Shown here: piece by piece, positions 7,170-15,887 of the stretch
Layout of the letters: every line of letters starts with the position of its first letter
Numbering within the stretch: position 1 is the first letter of the stretch
NCBI GenBank assembly: GCA_017614995.1
Contig: JAGAAX010000039.1
Coordinates: forward strand, 62,001-126,000
Origin: Spirochaetaceae bacterium
GTDB taxonomy: Bacteria; Spirochaetota; Spirochaetia; Treponematales; Treponemataceae
Direction of reading: 5' to 3'
DNA length: 64,000 nucleotides
Notes under the pieces: model-generated
The model's database searches: none
What the model was told of the DNA's origin: nothing
The model's input: the letters and a program-made list of their open reading frames with translations, nothing else
Made by a program: the position numbers and the translations under genes

Positions 7170-8237
7170 ATGCACCCACGTGTTAAAAGGTATCTCATCG
7201 ATGCTATGAGTGGTATGGCGCAGGGATTGTTCGCTTCTCTTCTGATAGGAACAATCGTAAAAACTTTGGGACAGCAGCTTTTGCGTCTTGGCGAGAACCC
7301 TGTCTTTACTTTTTTGGTTAATGCAGGCAATTTTGCCACAGAAAGCCACGTTGTAGGCGCGGCTATGGCTGTGGGCATCGGCTATGCAATGAAAGTACCG
7401 CAGCTTGTGCTTTTCTGTCTTGTTGCAGTCGGAGCAGCGGCAAATGTTTCTGGCGGAGCAGGTGGCCCGCTTGCAGTTCTTTTTATTGCTATTATCAGCG
7501 CGGAACTTGGCAACCTTGTAAGCAAAAAGACAAAGCTTGATATTCTTGTTACGCCGCTTGTAACAATCTTGAGTGGTGCGCTTCTTACAGTGCTTACAGC
7601 TTCTTATATCGGCAAGGCTGCCTCTGCTTTCGGTAATCTCATTATCTGGGCAACAACACTCCACCCGTTTGTAATGGGCATGATTGTTTCTGCTTTAGTC
7701 GGAATTGCACTGACACTGCCGATTAGCTCTGCTGCAATCTGCGCGGCTTTGGGCTTGACTGGTCTTGCAGGCGGCGCGGCTGTTGCAGGCTGCTCTGCAC
7801 AGATGATTGGCTTTGCAGTTATGAGCTTTAGAGAGAACCGCACAGGCGGCCTTTTGTCGCAGGGGCTTGGCACATCAATGCTTCAGATGCCGAACATCAT
7901 AAAGAACCCGAGAATTTGGATTCCGCCGATTCTTACTTCGCTTATAACCGGCCCGATAGCTACATGCATTTTTGGTCTTGAAATGAACGGCACCGCCGTT
8001 TCTAGCGGAATGGGCACTTGCGGCTTTGTCGGTCAGATTGGCGTTATTACAGGCTGGTACAGCCCTAGCGAGGTTGCAGTTTCGCATGGCGCAACTGCCA
8101 TAAGCCCGACATTCTTTGACTGGCTTGGGCTTATCCTCATCTGCTTTGTGCTTCCGGCTGTGCTTACATGGGCTTTCGGCCTGCTTTTCCGCAAAATCGG
8201 CTGGATTAAAGACGGCGATTTGACTTTAGACGAATAG
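7170..8237 (+). CDS. PTS IIC-like membrane transporter (PTS_EIIC_2 type)
   Basis: This 355-residue, highly hydrophobic protein has about ten membrane spans, with Gly/Ala-rich loops (SGGAGGPLAVLF, GLTGLAGGAAVAG, SGMGTCGFVGQIG). It matches the stand-alone EIIC_2 family, which often lacks its own IIA and IIB partners; none is encoded nearby. The ATG at 7170 is used because GGAGG precedes it; a longer frame from 7101 lacks an SD. The substrate is unknown and phosphotransfer is not certain for this group. Confidence 0.75.
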   Translation: MHPRVKRYLIDAMSGMAQGLFASLLIGTIVKTLGQQLLRLGENPVFTFLVNAGNFATESHVVGAAMAVGIGYAMKVPQLVLFCLVAVGAAANVSGGAGGPLAVLFIAIISAELGNLVSKKTKLDILVTPLVTILSGALLTVLTASYIGKAASAFGNLIIWATTLHPFVMGMIVSALVGIALTLPISSAAICAALGLTGLAGGAAVAGCSAQMIGFAVMSFRENRTGGLLSQGLGTSMLQMPNIIKNPRIWIPPILTSLITGPIATCIFGLEMNGTAVSSGMGTCGFVGQIGVITGWYSPSEVAVSHGATAISPTFFDWLGLILICFVLPAVLTWAFGLLFRKIGWIKDGDLTLDE

Positions 8238-8258
8238 ACTATTTAATTGCTATGACAC

Positions 8259-8297
8259 AAAAAAAGGAGGCTGTGCATTTCGCAAGCCTCCTTTTTT
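8259..8297. terminator. Bidirectional terminator
   Basis: A long A-run plus GGAGGCT (8259-8272) pairs with AGCCTCC plus a T-run (8285-8297). It lies between convergent genes and can end both. Confidence 0.9.
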
Positions 8298-8325
8298 ATT
8301 CGGTTTTATGATTGAACAGCGCGGT

Positions 8326-9069
8326 TTATTCTTCTGTTTCGCTGTTAATACGTGAAATTTTTCTGTTGCTGTAGCCGAACCAGATGATAACAATAGCTGT
8401 TGTAAAGATAATCGAAGCAACAGCTTCAAGAATTCCGTTTGTTGTGGTTACAAGAATTGCAACCTCTTTGGTAAGCAAGCCGTTTGAGAACACAACAAGC
8501 GAGCTTAAAACAAACACTGTGTTTGCAATTGAACCGAAGAATGCGGCAATGGCAACTACAGACTTTTTGTCGTCTGTTGCAAAGAAGATAGCCAGAAGGC
8601 TGCCAAAAAATGCTGAAGCTGCTGCTGCAAAAGTTTTTGGCAATGCTTCGATAGAGCCCAAAATTGTATAAACGAAGGCGGCAACCAAAGCGCCCAAAAG
8701 TGCAGATACAATGTAGCCTGCAACTTTAGGCATTTTCTTAATTTTGTTCAATCCAGAATAAACAAGCCATGTTACAACCGCAATAAGAAGTCTTGGAACA
8801 ATTGAAACCAGCGGATTTACAAAGAACGGGTCCAATGCTCCGGCTGGAGAAATAGCAGCACGGATTAAACTGTATAATCCGAAAACAAAGGCTGTCACAA
8901 GCCCTACGATAGGACCTTCAATTATTGTGCCTACAATAACAGGTACATGCAGAAGTGTTACAGAAACTGTCGGTGAACATGGAATCATTCCCAAATTTGT
9001 TAAACCGAGCAAGATGATAAGTGCGCTTAAAACGCCGGCTGTTGAAATTTTTCTAAGTTTTGTATTCAT
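8326..9069 (-). CDS. ECF transporter S component (substrate-binding membrane subunit)
   Basis: This 247-residue protein has six or so membrane helices. The pattern resembles the pantothenate/vitamin ECF S family, with an N-terminal helix after a basic start (MNTKLRKISTAGVLSAL), the loop TLLHVPVIVGTIIEGPIVG and a long DPFFVNPLVS segment. S components bind a vitamin and dock to a shared EcfAAT energising module, which is not encoded here. The start at 9069 is set by homology and by the promoter whose -10 box ends 6 nt upstream; no SD is present. The exact substrate is not assignable. Confidence 0.8.
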   Translation of the reverse strand: MNTKLRKISTAGVLSALIILLGLTNLGMIPCSPTVSVTLLHVPVIVGTIIEGPIVGLVTAFVFGLYSLIRAAISPAGALDPFFVNPLVSIVPRLLIAVVTWLVYSGLNKIKKMPKVAGYIVSALLGALVAAFVYTILGSIEALPKTFAAAASAFFGSLLAIFFATDDKKSVVAIAAFFGSIANTVFVLSSLVVFSNGLLTKEVAILVTTTNGILEAVASIIFTTAIVIIWFGYSNRKISRINSETEE

Positions 9070-9075
9070 GGATTC

Positions 9076-9104
9076 AATATGACATTTTTGGAAAAAATGT
9101 TCAA
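9076..9104 (-). promoter_or_regulatory. Promoter, leaderless geometry
   Basis: TTGAAC (complement of 9099-9104), 17 nt, CATATT (complement of 9076-9081), 6 nt, then the ATG at 9069. Confidence 0.7.
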
Positions 9105-9141
9105 GTCTTTTTAAGGTTTTATATAAAATATTTTGCCCTGC

Positions 9142-9174
9142 AAAAAAAGGCTGCCCGCTCATTGGACAGCCTTT
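9142..9174 (-). terminator. Terminator of the M48 peptidase gene
   Basis: On the minus strand AAAGGCTG pairs with CAGCC followed by a T-run, 8 bp after the M48 stop. Confidence 0.85.
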
Positions 9175-9181
9175 CAAGTGT

Positions 9182-9976
9182 TTATTTCTTCTTAGTTGAT
9201 ACTGCTTTTTTATATTCGTCTGTATTGCGCTGATAAAGTTCCTTTAACTTGGCAATGCGGTTGTCATCAAGCGGGTGCGTTGAAAGCCACTCAGGCATAG
9301 AGCTTGAACCGCTGAGCGTTTTAAGCTTTTGAAGCATTGAAAGTCCGCCGTCCGGGTTATAGCCTGCGCGCGCTGCATACAAACTACCGAGATTGTCTGC
9401 TTCATATTCGTTCTGCCTTGAATAAGGCAAAATAACGCCATATTCAGAGCCAAGACCATAAGCTACAGAAAAGAGCGTTGCGCTTGTCTCAGACTTCATT
9501 GCGCCTTGTGCAACCGAACCGACAGCCGAGATAACAGCCTGCTGGCTCATGCGCTGTGCGCCGTGTCTTGCTGTTACGTGGCCAAGTTCATGGCCAACAA
9601 CATAAGCAAGCTCATCGTCAGAAGCAATTGCCATAAGACCAGAATAAACTGCAATCTTTCCGCCTGGAACAGCAAAAGCGTTCACCTGCTCGTCTTCAAT
9701 AACATGGTACTCCCACTGTGTTCCTTCCGGCGCATCTTTGCCTACTGCCTCAATAAGACGCTTTGCAATTTCATCAAGGCGTTTGTTATAAGTAGCATTT
9801 GTAGAAAGTTTGCTTTCTTTCAGAATTTCATTGTACGATTCTGTTCCAAGCTGCTGCTCTTCTTCAAGAGACATCAAAATAAGTGCTTTTTTGCCGGTGC
9901 TTTCAACTTTACTATAAGCACAGCAAAGAAACGGCACAGCAATAAGCAATGCAATAACTACAGTAAATCTTTTCAT
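9182..9976 (-). CDS. M48-family zinc metallopeptidase, exported
   Basis: This 264-residue protein has an N-terminal signal region (MKRFTVVIALLIAVPFLCC) and the catalytic HELGH motif in YVVGHELGHVTARHGAQR, with the third ligand in the NEYEADNLG motif. That is the BepA/LoiP-like, Oma1-related periplasmic layout. A lipobox is unclear, since the residues before Cys are not the usual small ones. Its role is probably quality control of outer-membrane or periplasmic proteins. The ATG at 9976 has GGAGG upstream; the frame could extend to 9991 without an SD. Confidence 0.9.
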   Translation of the reverse strand: MKRFTVVIALLIAVPFLCCAYSKVESTGKKALILMSLEEEQQLGTESYNEILKESKLSTNATYNKRLDEIAKRLIEAVGKDAPEGTQWEYHVIEDEQVNAFAVPGGKIAVYSGLMAIASDDELAYVVGHELGHVTARHGAQRMSQQAVISAVGSVAQGAMKSETSATLFSVAYGLGSEYGVILPYSRQNEYEADNLGSLYAARAGYNPDGGLSMLQKLKTLSGSSSMPEWLSTHPLDDNRIAKLKELYQRNTDEYKKAVSTKKK

Positions 9977-10006
9977 AAGAAAATCCTCCAAATATATTTG
10001 AAAAAA

Positions 10007-10834
10007 TTATTTTTCCAGTTCTTTTATTAAAGCAAGCAGCTTCAGCTCGTTTTCTGTAAAGTTTATTCTGCTTTCTTTCAAAGTCTTATCAGGTACATAT
10101 GCTTGGCTTTGCAGAAAGAATTCATTCAGTTTTTTGTCTTTAAAAACATAGCCCTTTGAAGCATAAACAGCATTTCTTAGCAGACGGAGTTCATTTTTGT
10201 TGAGCTGTATCAGATTCCATTTTATTTCATCTTGCTTATAGTCTTCTTCAATATAGAAAGCATATCTTTTTACGGTTTCAAAATAGCTGTCTGCGTTATT
10301 TTCAATTTTAAATGGAATTTCAAAACAAATTTCTTCTGGTTTGTATGAAGATTTGTAAACCTCATGCCCCACAAATAACAGCGGGCGTACTCTCTGATAA
10401 AAATAACAAAAATCATCAGGGTCATAATCTTTGTTATTATTGTCAATTACAAAGTTTTCAAGTTTCAGAATTGTTTCATTATCTATTGTTCTGTCATTAA
10501 AAATAATAGGCATTTTCCCATAAGACGCATCATTTCTTCCTGCCTGAAAATAGTAAAGGCTCCATACATAACCTTCAGGCGGTTCGGGAACTTTTATTAT
10601 CTTTGTTTTATTTAAATCATAACAAATTGCGTTACATTTTCCAGAGAAAAAACCATCTAAATAGCTGCCTTCAATTTCAGAATACTTATAAAAAACCGCA
10701 TCAGGAAATTCTTGCTTAATTTGCTCTATATCAAAATCTCTATTAAAGAAATAAAGCTGGTTTTCGTTGTTTTCCTGCCCAAAACAGAAACCGGCACAGA
10801 AAATTAATAATGCTAAAAAGACAAATTTCTTCAC
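10007..10834 (-). CDS. Exported YARHG-domain protein
   Basis: This 275-residue protein begins with a GTG. It has a signal peptide (LALLIFCAGFCFGQ, cleavage after CFG) and a C-terminal YARHG-like domain (about 205-265) with RLLRNAVYASKGYVF and a following SQAYVPDKT. YARHG domains are extracellular and of unknown function. The middle part has no recognised domain. A promoter TTAAAC-N17-TATAAG lies upstream on the minus strand. Confidence 0.7.
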   Translation of the reverse strand: MKKFVFLALLIFCAGFCFGQENNENQLYFFNRDFDIEQIKQEFPDAVFYKYSEIEGSYLDGFFSGKCNAICYDLNKTKIIKVPEPPEGYVWSLYYFQAGRNDASYGKMPIIFNDRTIDNETILKLENFVIDNNNKDYDPDDFCYFYQRVRPLLFVGHEVYKSSYKPEEICFEIPFKIENNADSYFETVKRYAFYIEEDYKQDEIKWNLIQLNKNELRLLRNAVYASKGYVFKDKKLNEFFLQSQAYVPDKTLKESRINFTENELKLLALIKELEK

Positions 10835-10923
10835 TTTTGTTTTTGCTCCCTTATAAGCATAGCATTGCTTCAGTTTAATTGTATCAAAAATGAATTTTCT
10901 ATGCGAAAAGTTACAAAAGAAAG

Positions 10924-13038
10924 CTATTCATATTCTTCAACGGAATCTGCACGGCTTGTGAGATTTTGAATTTCAGAACTGATGGTCGTACTTATGTTCA
11001 AAAGCGATTCTGTTTCAGTGCGGACTTCTTCTGTAATGCTTGTCATCTGTGCCAAAGAAGAAAGAACCTGCTTGCCGCCGATACTCTGCTCTTCTATGGA
11101 AGTCTTAATAACATTTTCCTGAGACTTAACCGTATTTGAAAGGTCAACAACCTGATCAAAGCGTTTCTGAGCCTCAATAGAAGATTCTGAAGTTTTGTCT
11201 ATCTTCTCTTTTATCTGCTTCAATACATTTGAGATTGTCTGCGCCTGTTTTCCTGAATTTTCTGCAAGCTTACGGATTTCATCTGCAACAACAGCGAAAC
11301 CTTTTCCGGCATTTCCGGCATGAGCCGCTTCAATAGCAGCGTTCATTGCCAAAAGATTTGTCTGGGTTGCAATTTCTTCGATAACGGTGCTTGTCTGAAC
11401 AAGGTTCTGAGAATCAGCCAAAATCTGCTTGATGTGCTCCGAAACGACATTCAAGCCCTTCTTGCCGTCGTTAGAAGCAGTCGCCAAATTTGCTACAGCC
11501 TCGCTGTTCTGGTCAAGAATCTGGGTAATTGAAGCAATGCTGGCTACCATTTCCTCAATAGAAGCCGATGACTGCGTTACATGATTTGTCATGTCTGCTG
11601 TCTTTGCAGCAAGCTTTTTAATCTGCTCCATGTTCAGATTGAATTTCTCGATACTTGATGCAACAACATCTTCGATAGCTTCTTTTACTTTTACATGTCT
11701 TTCTTCAGAAGCCTTTTTGATTGCAAGGTCATTATAATGGCAGCAGTTTTCAGGCCGGTTAAAGCCGTTATAAACAGCTAAAGCCATCTGGTCACAATCA
11801 TTATAACCGCATGCACCGCAGTTCAAGAAATCTCTTGCCTTGTGCTTGTGCATAGCTATGTGCACGTGACGGATTTCTTCCCTAGTCGGCTGCTTTACAA
11901 ACTGTGAGAAAATATCGCTTCTGTCTATGTATTTTCTGTCGTACATGCCTTCGCGCCAGTATTTATTCAGACTTTTAGAGAAAGCTTTTTCTGCGCCGCG
12001 GGCTGTGCGGAAAAGGTATTTTTTCCTATTGTCAGCAATTGCCTTGAGATTGCGTTTTTCAATATCATACTCAAGAGAACCTAAAGAACGGAGTTTGTTA
12101 GAAGTTGCAGGACCGCCGTTACAGCCGTTCTTGCAGCTAAGACAGTCTATTACCTTATAGGTGACATTCGTATTCTTTTTTAAAGCTTCGTCCAGACTTT
12201 CAAAATAATCGTATACTTCGGGAACACCTTCAACTTTTCTTATCTTTATTGTTTCTTTAGGCAGTTCGCGTGCTATGGTTCTCATCAAGCCGCCCGGCAT
12301 AGAAAACAGAACGGCACGCTCGGCTTTTGGTCCGTCAAAATCTCTCGGCGGATAGTCATTTATCTTTATATCATTGTTCAGTATGTATTTTTCAAGCGAA
12401 ATAATAGTGACATTATAATCGCCAAGACCTATATCATCAAATTCATGGCGCTTGGCATAACAGGGCGAAATAACCGCAATTTTATGGTCTTTATATTCCG
12501 GAAAAAATGTTCTGATCATTTTCATAGTATGCGCCATAGGGCTGTCTGCCGGAGCAAGACAAGGAATCAAATCAGGGTGATACATTTCAACATAAGAAAC
12601 AAGCGCAGGGCAAGGCTGGGCAAGAAATGCTTTGGGGTTATGCTTTTTAAGATATTCAATATATGATTTTACGGTAAGTTCAGCACCATAGCTGACATCA
12701 AAAATGGCAAAAACACCCATTGAATGAAGCCAGCTATTAAAAGAAAGATAATTTCCGTCAAAACTGGCAGCAACGGCAGGTGCTACAATTGCAATAATCC
12801 GCTCTTTTCTCTGTAATGCTTCAAAAAAAGCCTTAGAATTATCCATGCCGGTACGCGCGCCCGTCGGACAAGCTGAAATACATGCACCGCAACTGATACA
12901 TAATTCATGTATTACTTTAACATGATCTCCAGAAGCATCATTACAAAACTTTACAGGACATACAGAAATGCAGCGGCGGCAATTGATACATTTTTCTGCA
13001 TCTACATCGATAACTGCACTTAAATAACGGTCTGACAC
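10924..13038 (-). CDS. Hydrogenase-like sensory methyl-accepting chemotaxis protein (cytosolic)
   Basis: This 704-residue protein has no membrane span. Domain order: two [4Fe-4S] ferredoxin motifs (Cys17/20/23/27 and 47/50/53/57); an [FeFe]-hydrogenase large-subunit domain (about 75-330) with H-cluster loops AQPCP (Cys143), SPCYAK (Cys193) and SCKNGC (Cys302, Cys306); an Fe-S motif CGACGYNDC...C (407/410/415/432); and an MCP signalling hairpin (about 450-700) with the canonical tip [19 protein letters not shown]. The proton-transfer Cys next to Cys143 is Pro, so a sensor rather than a turnover enzyme is likely. This matches the 'chemotactic' sensory [FeFe] class. Output should go through CheA/CheW. 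The start is a GTG with a GAGGAG SD. Confidence 0.92.
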   Translation of the reverse strand: MSDRYLSAVIDVDAEKCINCRRCISVCPVKFCNDASGDHVKVIHELCISCGACISACPTGARTGMDNSKAFFEALQRKERIIAIVAPAVAASFDGNYLSFNSWLHSMGVFAIFDVSYGAELTVKSYIEYLKKHNPKAFLAQPCPALVSYVEMYHPDLIPCLAPADSPMAHTMKMIRTFFPEYKDHKIAVISPCYAKRHEFDDIGLGDYNVTIISLEKYILNNDIKINDYPPRDFDGPKAERAVLFSMPGGLMRTIARELPKETIKIRKVEGVPEVYDYFESLDEALKKNTNVTYKVIDCLSCKNGCNGGPATSNKLRSLGSLEYDIEKRNLKAIADNRKKYLFRTARGAEKAFSKSLNKYWREGMYDRKYIDRSDIFSQFVKQPTREEIRHVHIAMHKHKARDFLNCGACGYNDCDQMALAVYNGFNRPENCCHYNDLAIKKASEERHVKVKEAIEDVVASSIEKFNLNMEQIKKLAAKTADMTNHVTQSSASIEEMVASIASITQILDQNSEAVANLATASNDGKKGLNVVSEHIKQILADSQNLVQTSTVIEEIATQTNLLAMNAAIEAAHAGNAGKGFAVVADEIRKLAENSGKQAQTISNVLKQIKEKIDKTSESSIEAQKRFDQVVDLSNTVKSQENVIKTSIEEQSIGGKQVLSSLAQMTSITEEVRTETESLLNISTTISSEIQNLTSRADSVEEYE

Positions 13039-13059
13039 TAAAGACTCCTCATTTTAATA

Positions 13060-13103
13060 AACGAATTCGTTATTATTATAAAACCATTTTTGGAAAATAG
13101 CAA
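13060..13103 (-). promoter_or_regulatory. Promoter and palindrome of the hydrogenase-like MCP gene
   Basis: TTGCTA (complement of 13098-13103), 17 nt, TATAAT (complement of 13075-13080). The perfect 12-bp palindrome AACGAATTCGTT (13060-13071) lies at the predicted transcription start, an operator-like position. Confidence 0.6.
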
Positions 13104-13154
13104 AATTTGCCTGCAAAGGAACTGAAAATGAAGAGAAAAAATTAGATTTCGGGC

Positions 13155-13643
13155 TTAATAGCCGAATTTGCCTTCAAGAGACTCGTCGTTTTCTACCCAG
13201 TCTGAAACAGGAATAACGCGGAAATGGTCTTTGTCGTCTCTTATGTAGACAGTCTCTATGCCGGCGTTGATTATTGTGCGCTTGCACATTGAGCAGCTTG
13301 AGGCGTTCTTTATATATGAACCGTCTGCCATTTCAAGGCCTGTCAAATAAAGAGAAGCTCCAATCATTTTGTCGCGGCTTGCGCTTATTATGGCGTTTAC
13401 TTCAGCATGAACTGAACGGCAGAGCTCGTATCTTTCTCCGCGCGGAATCTGCATTTTCTGGCGTATACATTCGCCGATGTCTGAGCAGTTTTTTCTGCCG
13501 CGCGGCGCACCTACATAGCCGGTGGCAATAACTTCGTCGTTTTTGACAATAACCGCGCCGTAGCGGCGTCTTAAGCATGTGCTTCTCTGCGAAACGATTT
13601 CAGCCAAATCAAGATAATAATTGTGTTTGTCGCGTCTTTCCAT
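13155..13643 (-). CDS. dCMP deaminase family protein
   Basis: This 162-residue protein has the zinc-dependent cytidine/dCMP deaminase signature: SVHAEVNAI (zinc His and catalytic Glu) and SSCSMCKRTI (zinc Cys pair). An extra cysteine-rich insert (NCSDIGECIRQKM) resembles the second zinc site of dCMP deaminases. The expected reaction is dCMP to dUMP in pyrimidine supply. An AGGA-type SD precedes the ATG. It lies 30 bp after the hypothetical gene at 13674-14003 and is probably co-transcribed with it. Confidence 0.85.
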   Translation of the reverse strand: MERRDKHNYYLDLAEIVSQRSTCLRRRYGAVIVKNDEVIATGYVGAPRGRKNCSDIGECIRQKMQIPRGERYELCRSVHAEVNAIISASRDKMIGASLYLTGLEMADGSYIKNASSCSMCKRTIINAGIETVYIRDDKDHFRVIPVSDWVENDESLEGKFGY

Positions 13644-13673
13644 AATATTCCTGCAATTTGTTAAATTTTTCAG

Positions 13674-14003
13674 CTAAAAGAGAGCCTTGCCAATAAAACA
13701 GAATGTCGGCATTTCACCGGTCTCGCCAATACAGCCGTCAACATCATCGTTAAAGAAAGAGAAGCCGCCCAAAATTACTGAAGAATCTGAAAAGATGGAT
13801 TTCGGTTTGCGCAAAATCAGCAGCTCGGCAGAAGACAAAGCCGTATCCCATTTTACTTTATTGAATGAGTCGCGGATTTCATCGTCTGAAATTTCAAAGT
13901 CGTTTCCAACTTCTATGCTGACATAGGCAACTGGTGGAAGGTCTTCTGTTGAGAAAGGAAGCATCTGTTTATAGATTTTCTCAGAAATTTCTTCTGCATT
14001 CAT
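13674..14003 (-). CDS. Hypothetical protein, first gene of the dCMP deaminase unit
   Basis: This 109-residue acidic soluble protein has no recognised domain. It carries two cysteines near the C-terminus (VDGCIGETGEMPTFC). There is no SD. The promoter TTGATT-N17-TAAACT (complement of 14010-14038) ends 6 nt before the ATG, so the message is probably leaderless. Confidence 0.6.
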   Translation of the reverse strand: MNAEEISEKIYKQMLPFSTEDLPPVAYVSIEVGNDFEISDDEIRDSFNKVKWDTALSSAELLILRKPKSIFSDSSVILGGFSFFNDDVDGCIGETGEMPTFCFIGKALF

Positions 14004-14021
14004 ATAAACAGTTTAGTAGCA

Positions 14022-14131
14022 TAACCGCTAAAAATCAAGTTCAGTTAAGTGTAACGAGCTTCTCAACTTAAGTTGATATTAGCGGTTAAAAGCGCCGGCA
14101 ACATGCAGCGCAGAATCTGCAAAGCATGTTG
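14022..14131. repeat. Two adjacent inverted repeats in the fabV-14003 gap
   Basis: Outer arms TAACCGCTAA (14022-14031) and TTAGCGGTTA (14079-14088) enclose a second pair, ATCAA...GTTAAG with CTTAAGTTGAT (14067-14077). A separate hairpin GCAACATGC (14098-14106) / GCATGTTGC (14123-14131) follows. They lie after the fab operon and over the upstream part of the neighbouring promoter; neither has a clean U-run terminator form. Confidence 0.6.
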
Positions 14132-14194
14132 CTGACCTCTATATTATTTTCGGTAAGACAAGCGAATTTTCTGATTTTCTTGTTAAGAATTTCT

Positions 14195-15427
14195 TTAAAT
14201 TCTGTCAAATGAAGCTATGTCAGCTTCGTAGTCTACACCGGCAATGTCAAAGCCGCTTGTTGCAAGAAAATCGTGTCTGTAGCCTTCAAGATCTGTAAGC
14301 TGTGCGCTGTTTTCGCTTGTTACAGTCGGCATAATGCGGCTTACTTCAGCCTGAACCTCAGGGTTCATCTCAAGGTCGTCGATTCTTATGCGGTTTTCTT
14401 CGTCAACTGGAACAGGCGTCTTTGTGCGGTCTTCGCTTATGTAAAGACGTTCTGCAAAAAGGCGGTTAATCTGCTCGATACAGCCTTCGTGTGTTCCGCG
14501 TGCCTTCATAACCTTGAACAAGACAGAAAGATAAAGCGGAATAATAGGGATTACGGCACTGGCGCGTGTTACAAGGCCTTTGTTTACAGAAACATAAGCG
14601 TGACCGCCGAATGATGCCATTTTTTTGTCAAGCTCGTGCGCTGTCTTTTCAAGATGTTCCTTAGCCTTGCCGATTGTGCCGCTTCTATAAATTGCATGAG
14701 AAACTTCCGGTCCGATGTACGAATAGGCAATTGTCATGCAGTTTTCTGCAAGAAGATTTTCTTTTGAAAGCTTGTCAATCCAAAGTGCCCAGTCTTCACC
14801 GCCCATAACTTTCTGAGTGTTTGCAATTTCTTCGTCTGTGGCAGGTTCGGCTGAAATTTCTTTCAATGCACCTGTAAAAGGGTCAATCGTCATGCCAGAA
14901 AAAACTTTGCCGGTCGGTTTGAGCACAGATTTGTACATAACGCCTGTGTCAGGGTCTACGCGCACAGGACTTGCAAGGCTGTAAACAACAAGGTCAAACT
15001 TCATGTTCTGTGCCTTTGCAGCGTCAACAACCTGCTGTTTTATTTCATGCGAGAATGCGTCGCCGTCAATTGTAATAGACTTGAGGTTCTCTTTTTTTGC
15101 GGCTGCGTCAAAAGCAAGGTTATTGTACCAGCCCGGTGTTCCCCATTTTGTAGCGCTTCCTGCTTTTTCAAAAGAAACACCGATTGTAGCTGCGCCGTAG
15201 CCGAAAGCGGCGGTTATGCGGCTTGCAAGACCATAGCCGTTAGAGCAGCCGAGAACAAGCACATTCTTTGGGGCAGCCTTGCTGTCTTTGGATACACTTT
15301 TTCCGGCTTTTGCTCTTTCGGCAGCCTGTGCCTTAACAAATGCAATCTGGTCTTCAACTGCTTTTTTACAGCCTGCCGGATGTGCATTCAAACAAATATT
15401 GCTTCTAACCATCGGTTTAATAATCAT
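14195..15427 (-). CDS. fabV: Trans-2-enoyl-CoA/ACP reductase (TER/FabV)
   Basis: This 410-residue NADH-dependent reductase is of the family typified by Treponema denticola TER. It has an N-terminal VLVLGCSNGYGLASR nucleotide loop, the catalytic Tyr-x8-Lys (IYRSGTIGKAK) and the full-length FabV C-terminus. As last gene of a fab operon it probably does the final enoyl reduction in fatty-acid synthesis, although TER enzymes also reduce crotonyl-CoA. It has an AAGGAG SD and an 11-bp gap after fabZ. Confidence 0.95.
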   Translation of the reverse strand: MIIKPMVRSNICLNAHPAGCKKAVEDQIAFVKAQAAERAKAGKSVSKDSKAAPKNVLVLGCSNGYGLASRITAAFGYGAATIGVSFEKAGSATKWGTPGWYNNLAFDAAAKKENLKSITIDGDAFSHEIKQQVVDAAKAQNMKFDLVVYSLASPVRVDPDTGVMYKSVLKPTGKVFSGMTIDPFTGALKEISAEPATDEEIANTQKVMGGEDWALWIDKLSKENLLAENCMTIAYSYIGPEVSHAIYRSGTIGKAKEHLEKTAHELDKKMASFGGHAYVSVNKGLVTRASAVIPIIPLYLSVLFKVMKARGTHEGCIEQINRLFAERLYISEDRTKTPVPVDEENRIRIDDLEMNPEVQAEVSRIMPTVTSENSAQLTDLEGYRHDFLATSGFDIAGVDYEADIASFDRI

Positions 15428-15437
15428 ACTGAACTCC

Positions 15438-15878
15438 TTATTTGTCTGCGTTGCCTACAAGGCACATCCATGTAGCTTCTGCCGCAACTTCATCGCCGAC
15501 ATAAGCCACACCCTGCTGCTTAATCATGTGAGGTGAAACGCGCAGATTCTCAACTTCAAGACGTACCTTGTCGCCCGGGCGCACCTGATGGCGGAACTTT
15601 ACTTTATCTACAGTGGCGAGAAAGAAAAGCGAACCGTCTTCAAATATATGCTGTGCGCTCATACCTGCACCGCCAGCCTGAGCCATTGTTTCAACTAAAA
15701 TAACGCCAGGCACAACCGGGTATTCTGGGAAGTGACCTTTAAAGAAAAACTCTTTGTCGGTAAAAGTACGCTCTGCAACAACTTTGTCTTTGTCAGCACT
15801 TATAATGCGGTCAACAAATTTGAACGGATCTCTGTGCGGAAGCAAAGATTCAATATCATCTGTCAAAAAATCGCTCAT
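15438..15878 (-). CDS. fabZ: 3-hydroxyacyl-ACP dehydratase FabZ
   Basis: This 146-residue hot-dog fold protein has the catalytic His in FKGHFPEYPVVPG and Glu in VILVETMAQAGG. It begins with the typical ESLLPHRDPF leader. It dehydrates hydroxyacyl-ACP. It lies 10 bp after fabF and has an AAGGA SD. Confidence 0.96.
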   Translation of the reverse strand: MSDFLTDDIESLLPHRDPFKFVDRIISADKDKVVAERTFTDKEFFFKGHFPEYPVVPGVILVETMAQAGGAGMSAQHIFEDGSLFFLATVDKVKFRHQVRPGDKVRLEVENLRVSPHMIKQQGVAYVGDEVAAEATWMCLVGNADK

Positions 15879-15887
15879 ATCTGTTCC

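Noticed and set aside
14273-14614. Plus-strand ORFs opposite fabV, fabF, gyrA, gyrB and others
   Set aside because: They are antisense shadows of strongly conserved genes, with Cys/Phe-rich low-quality translations.
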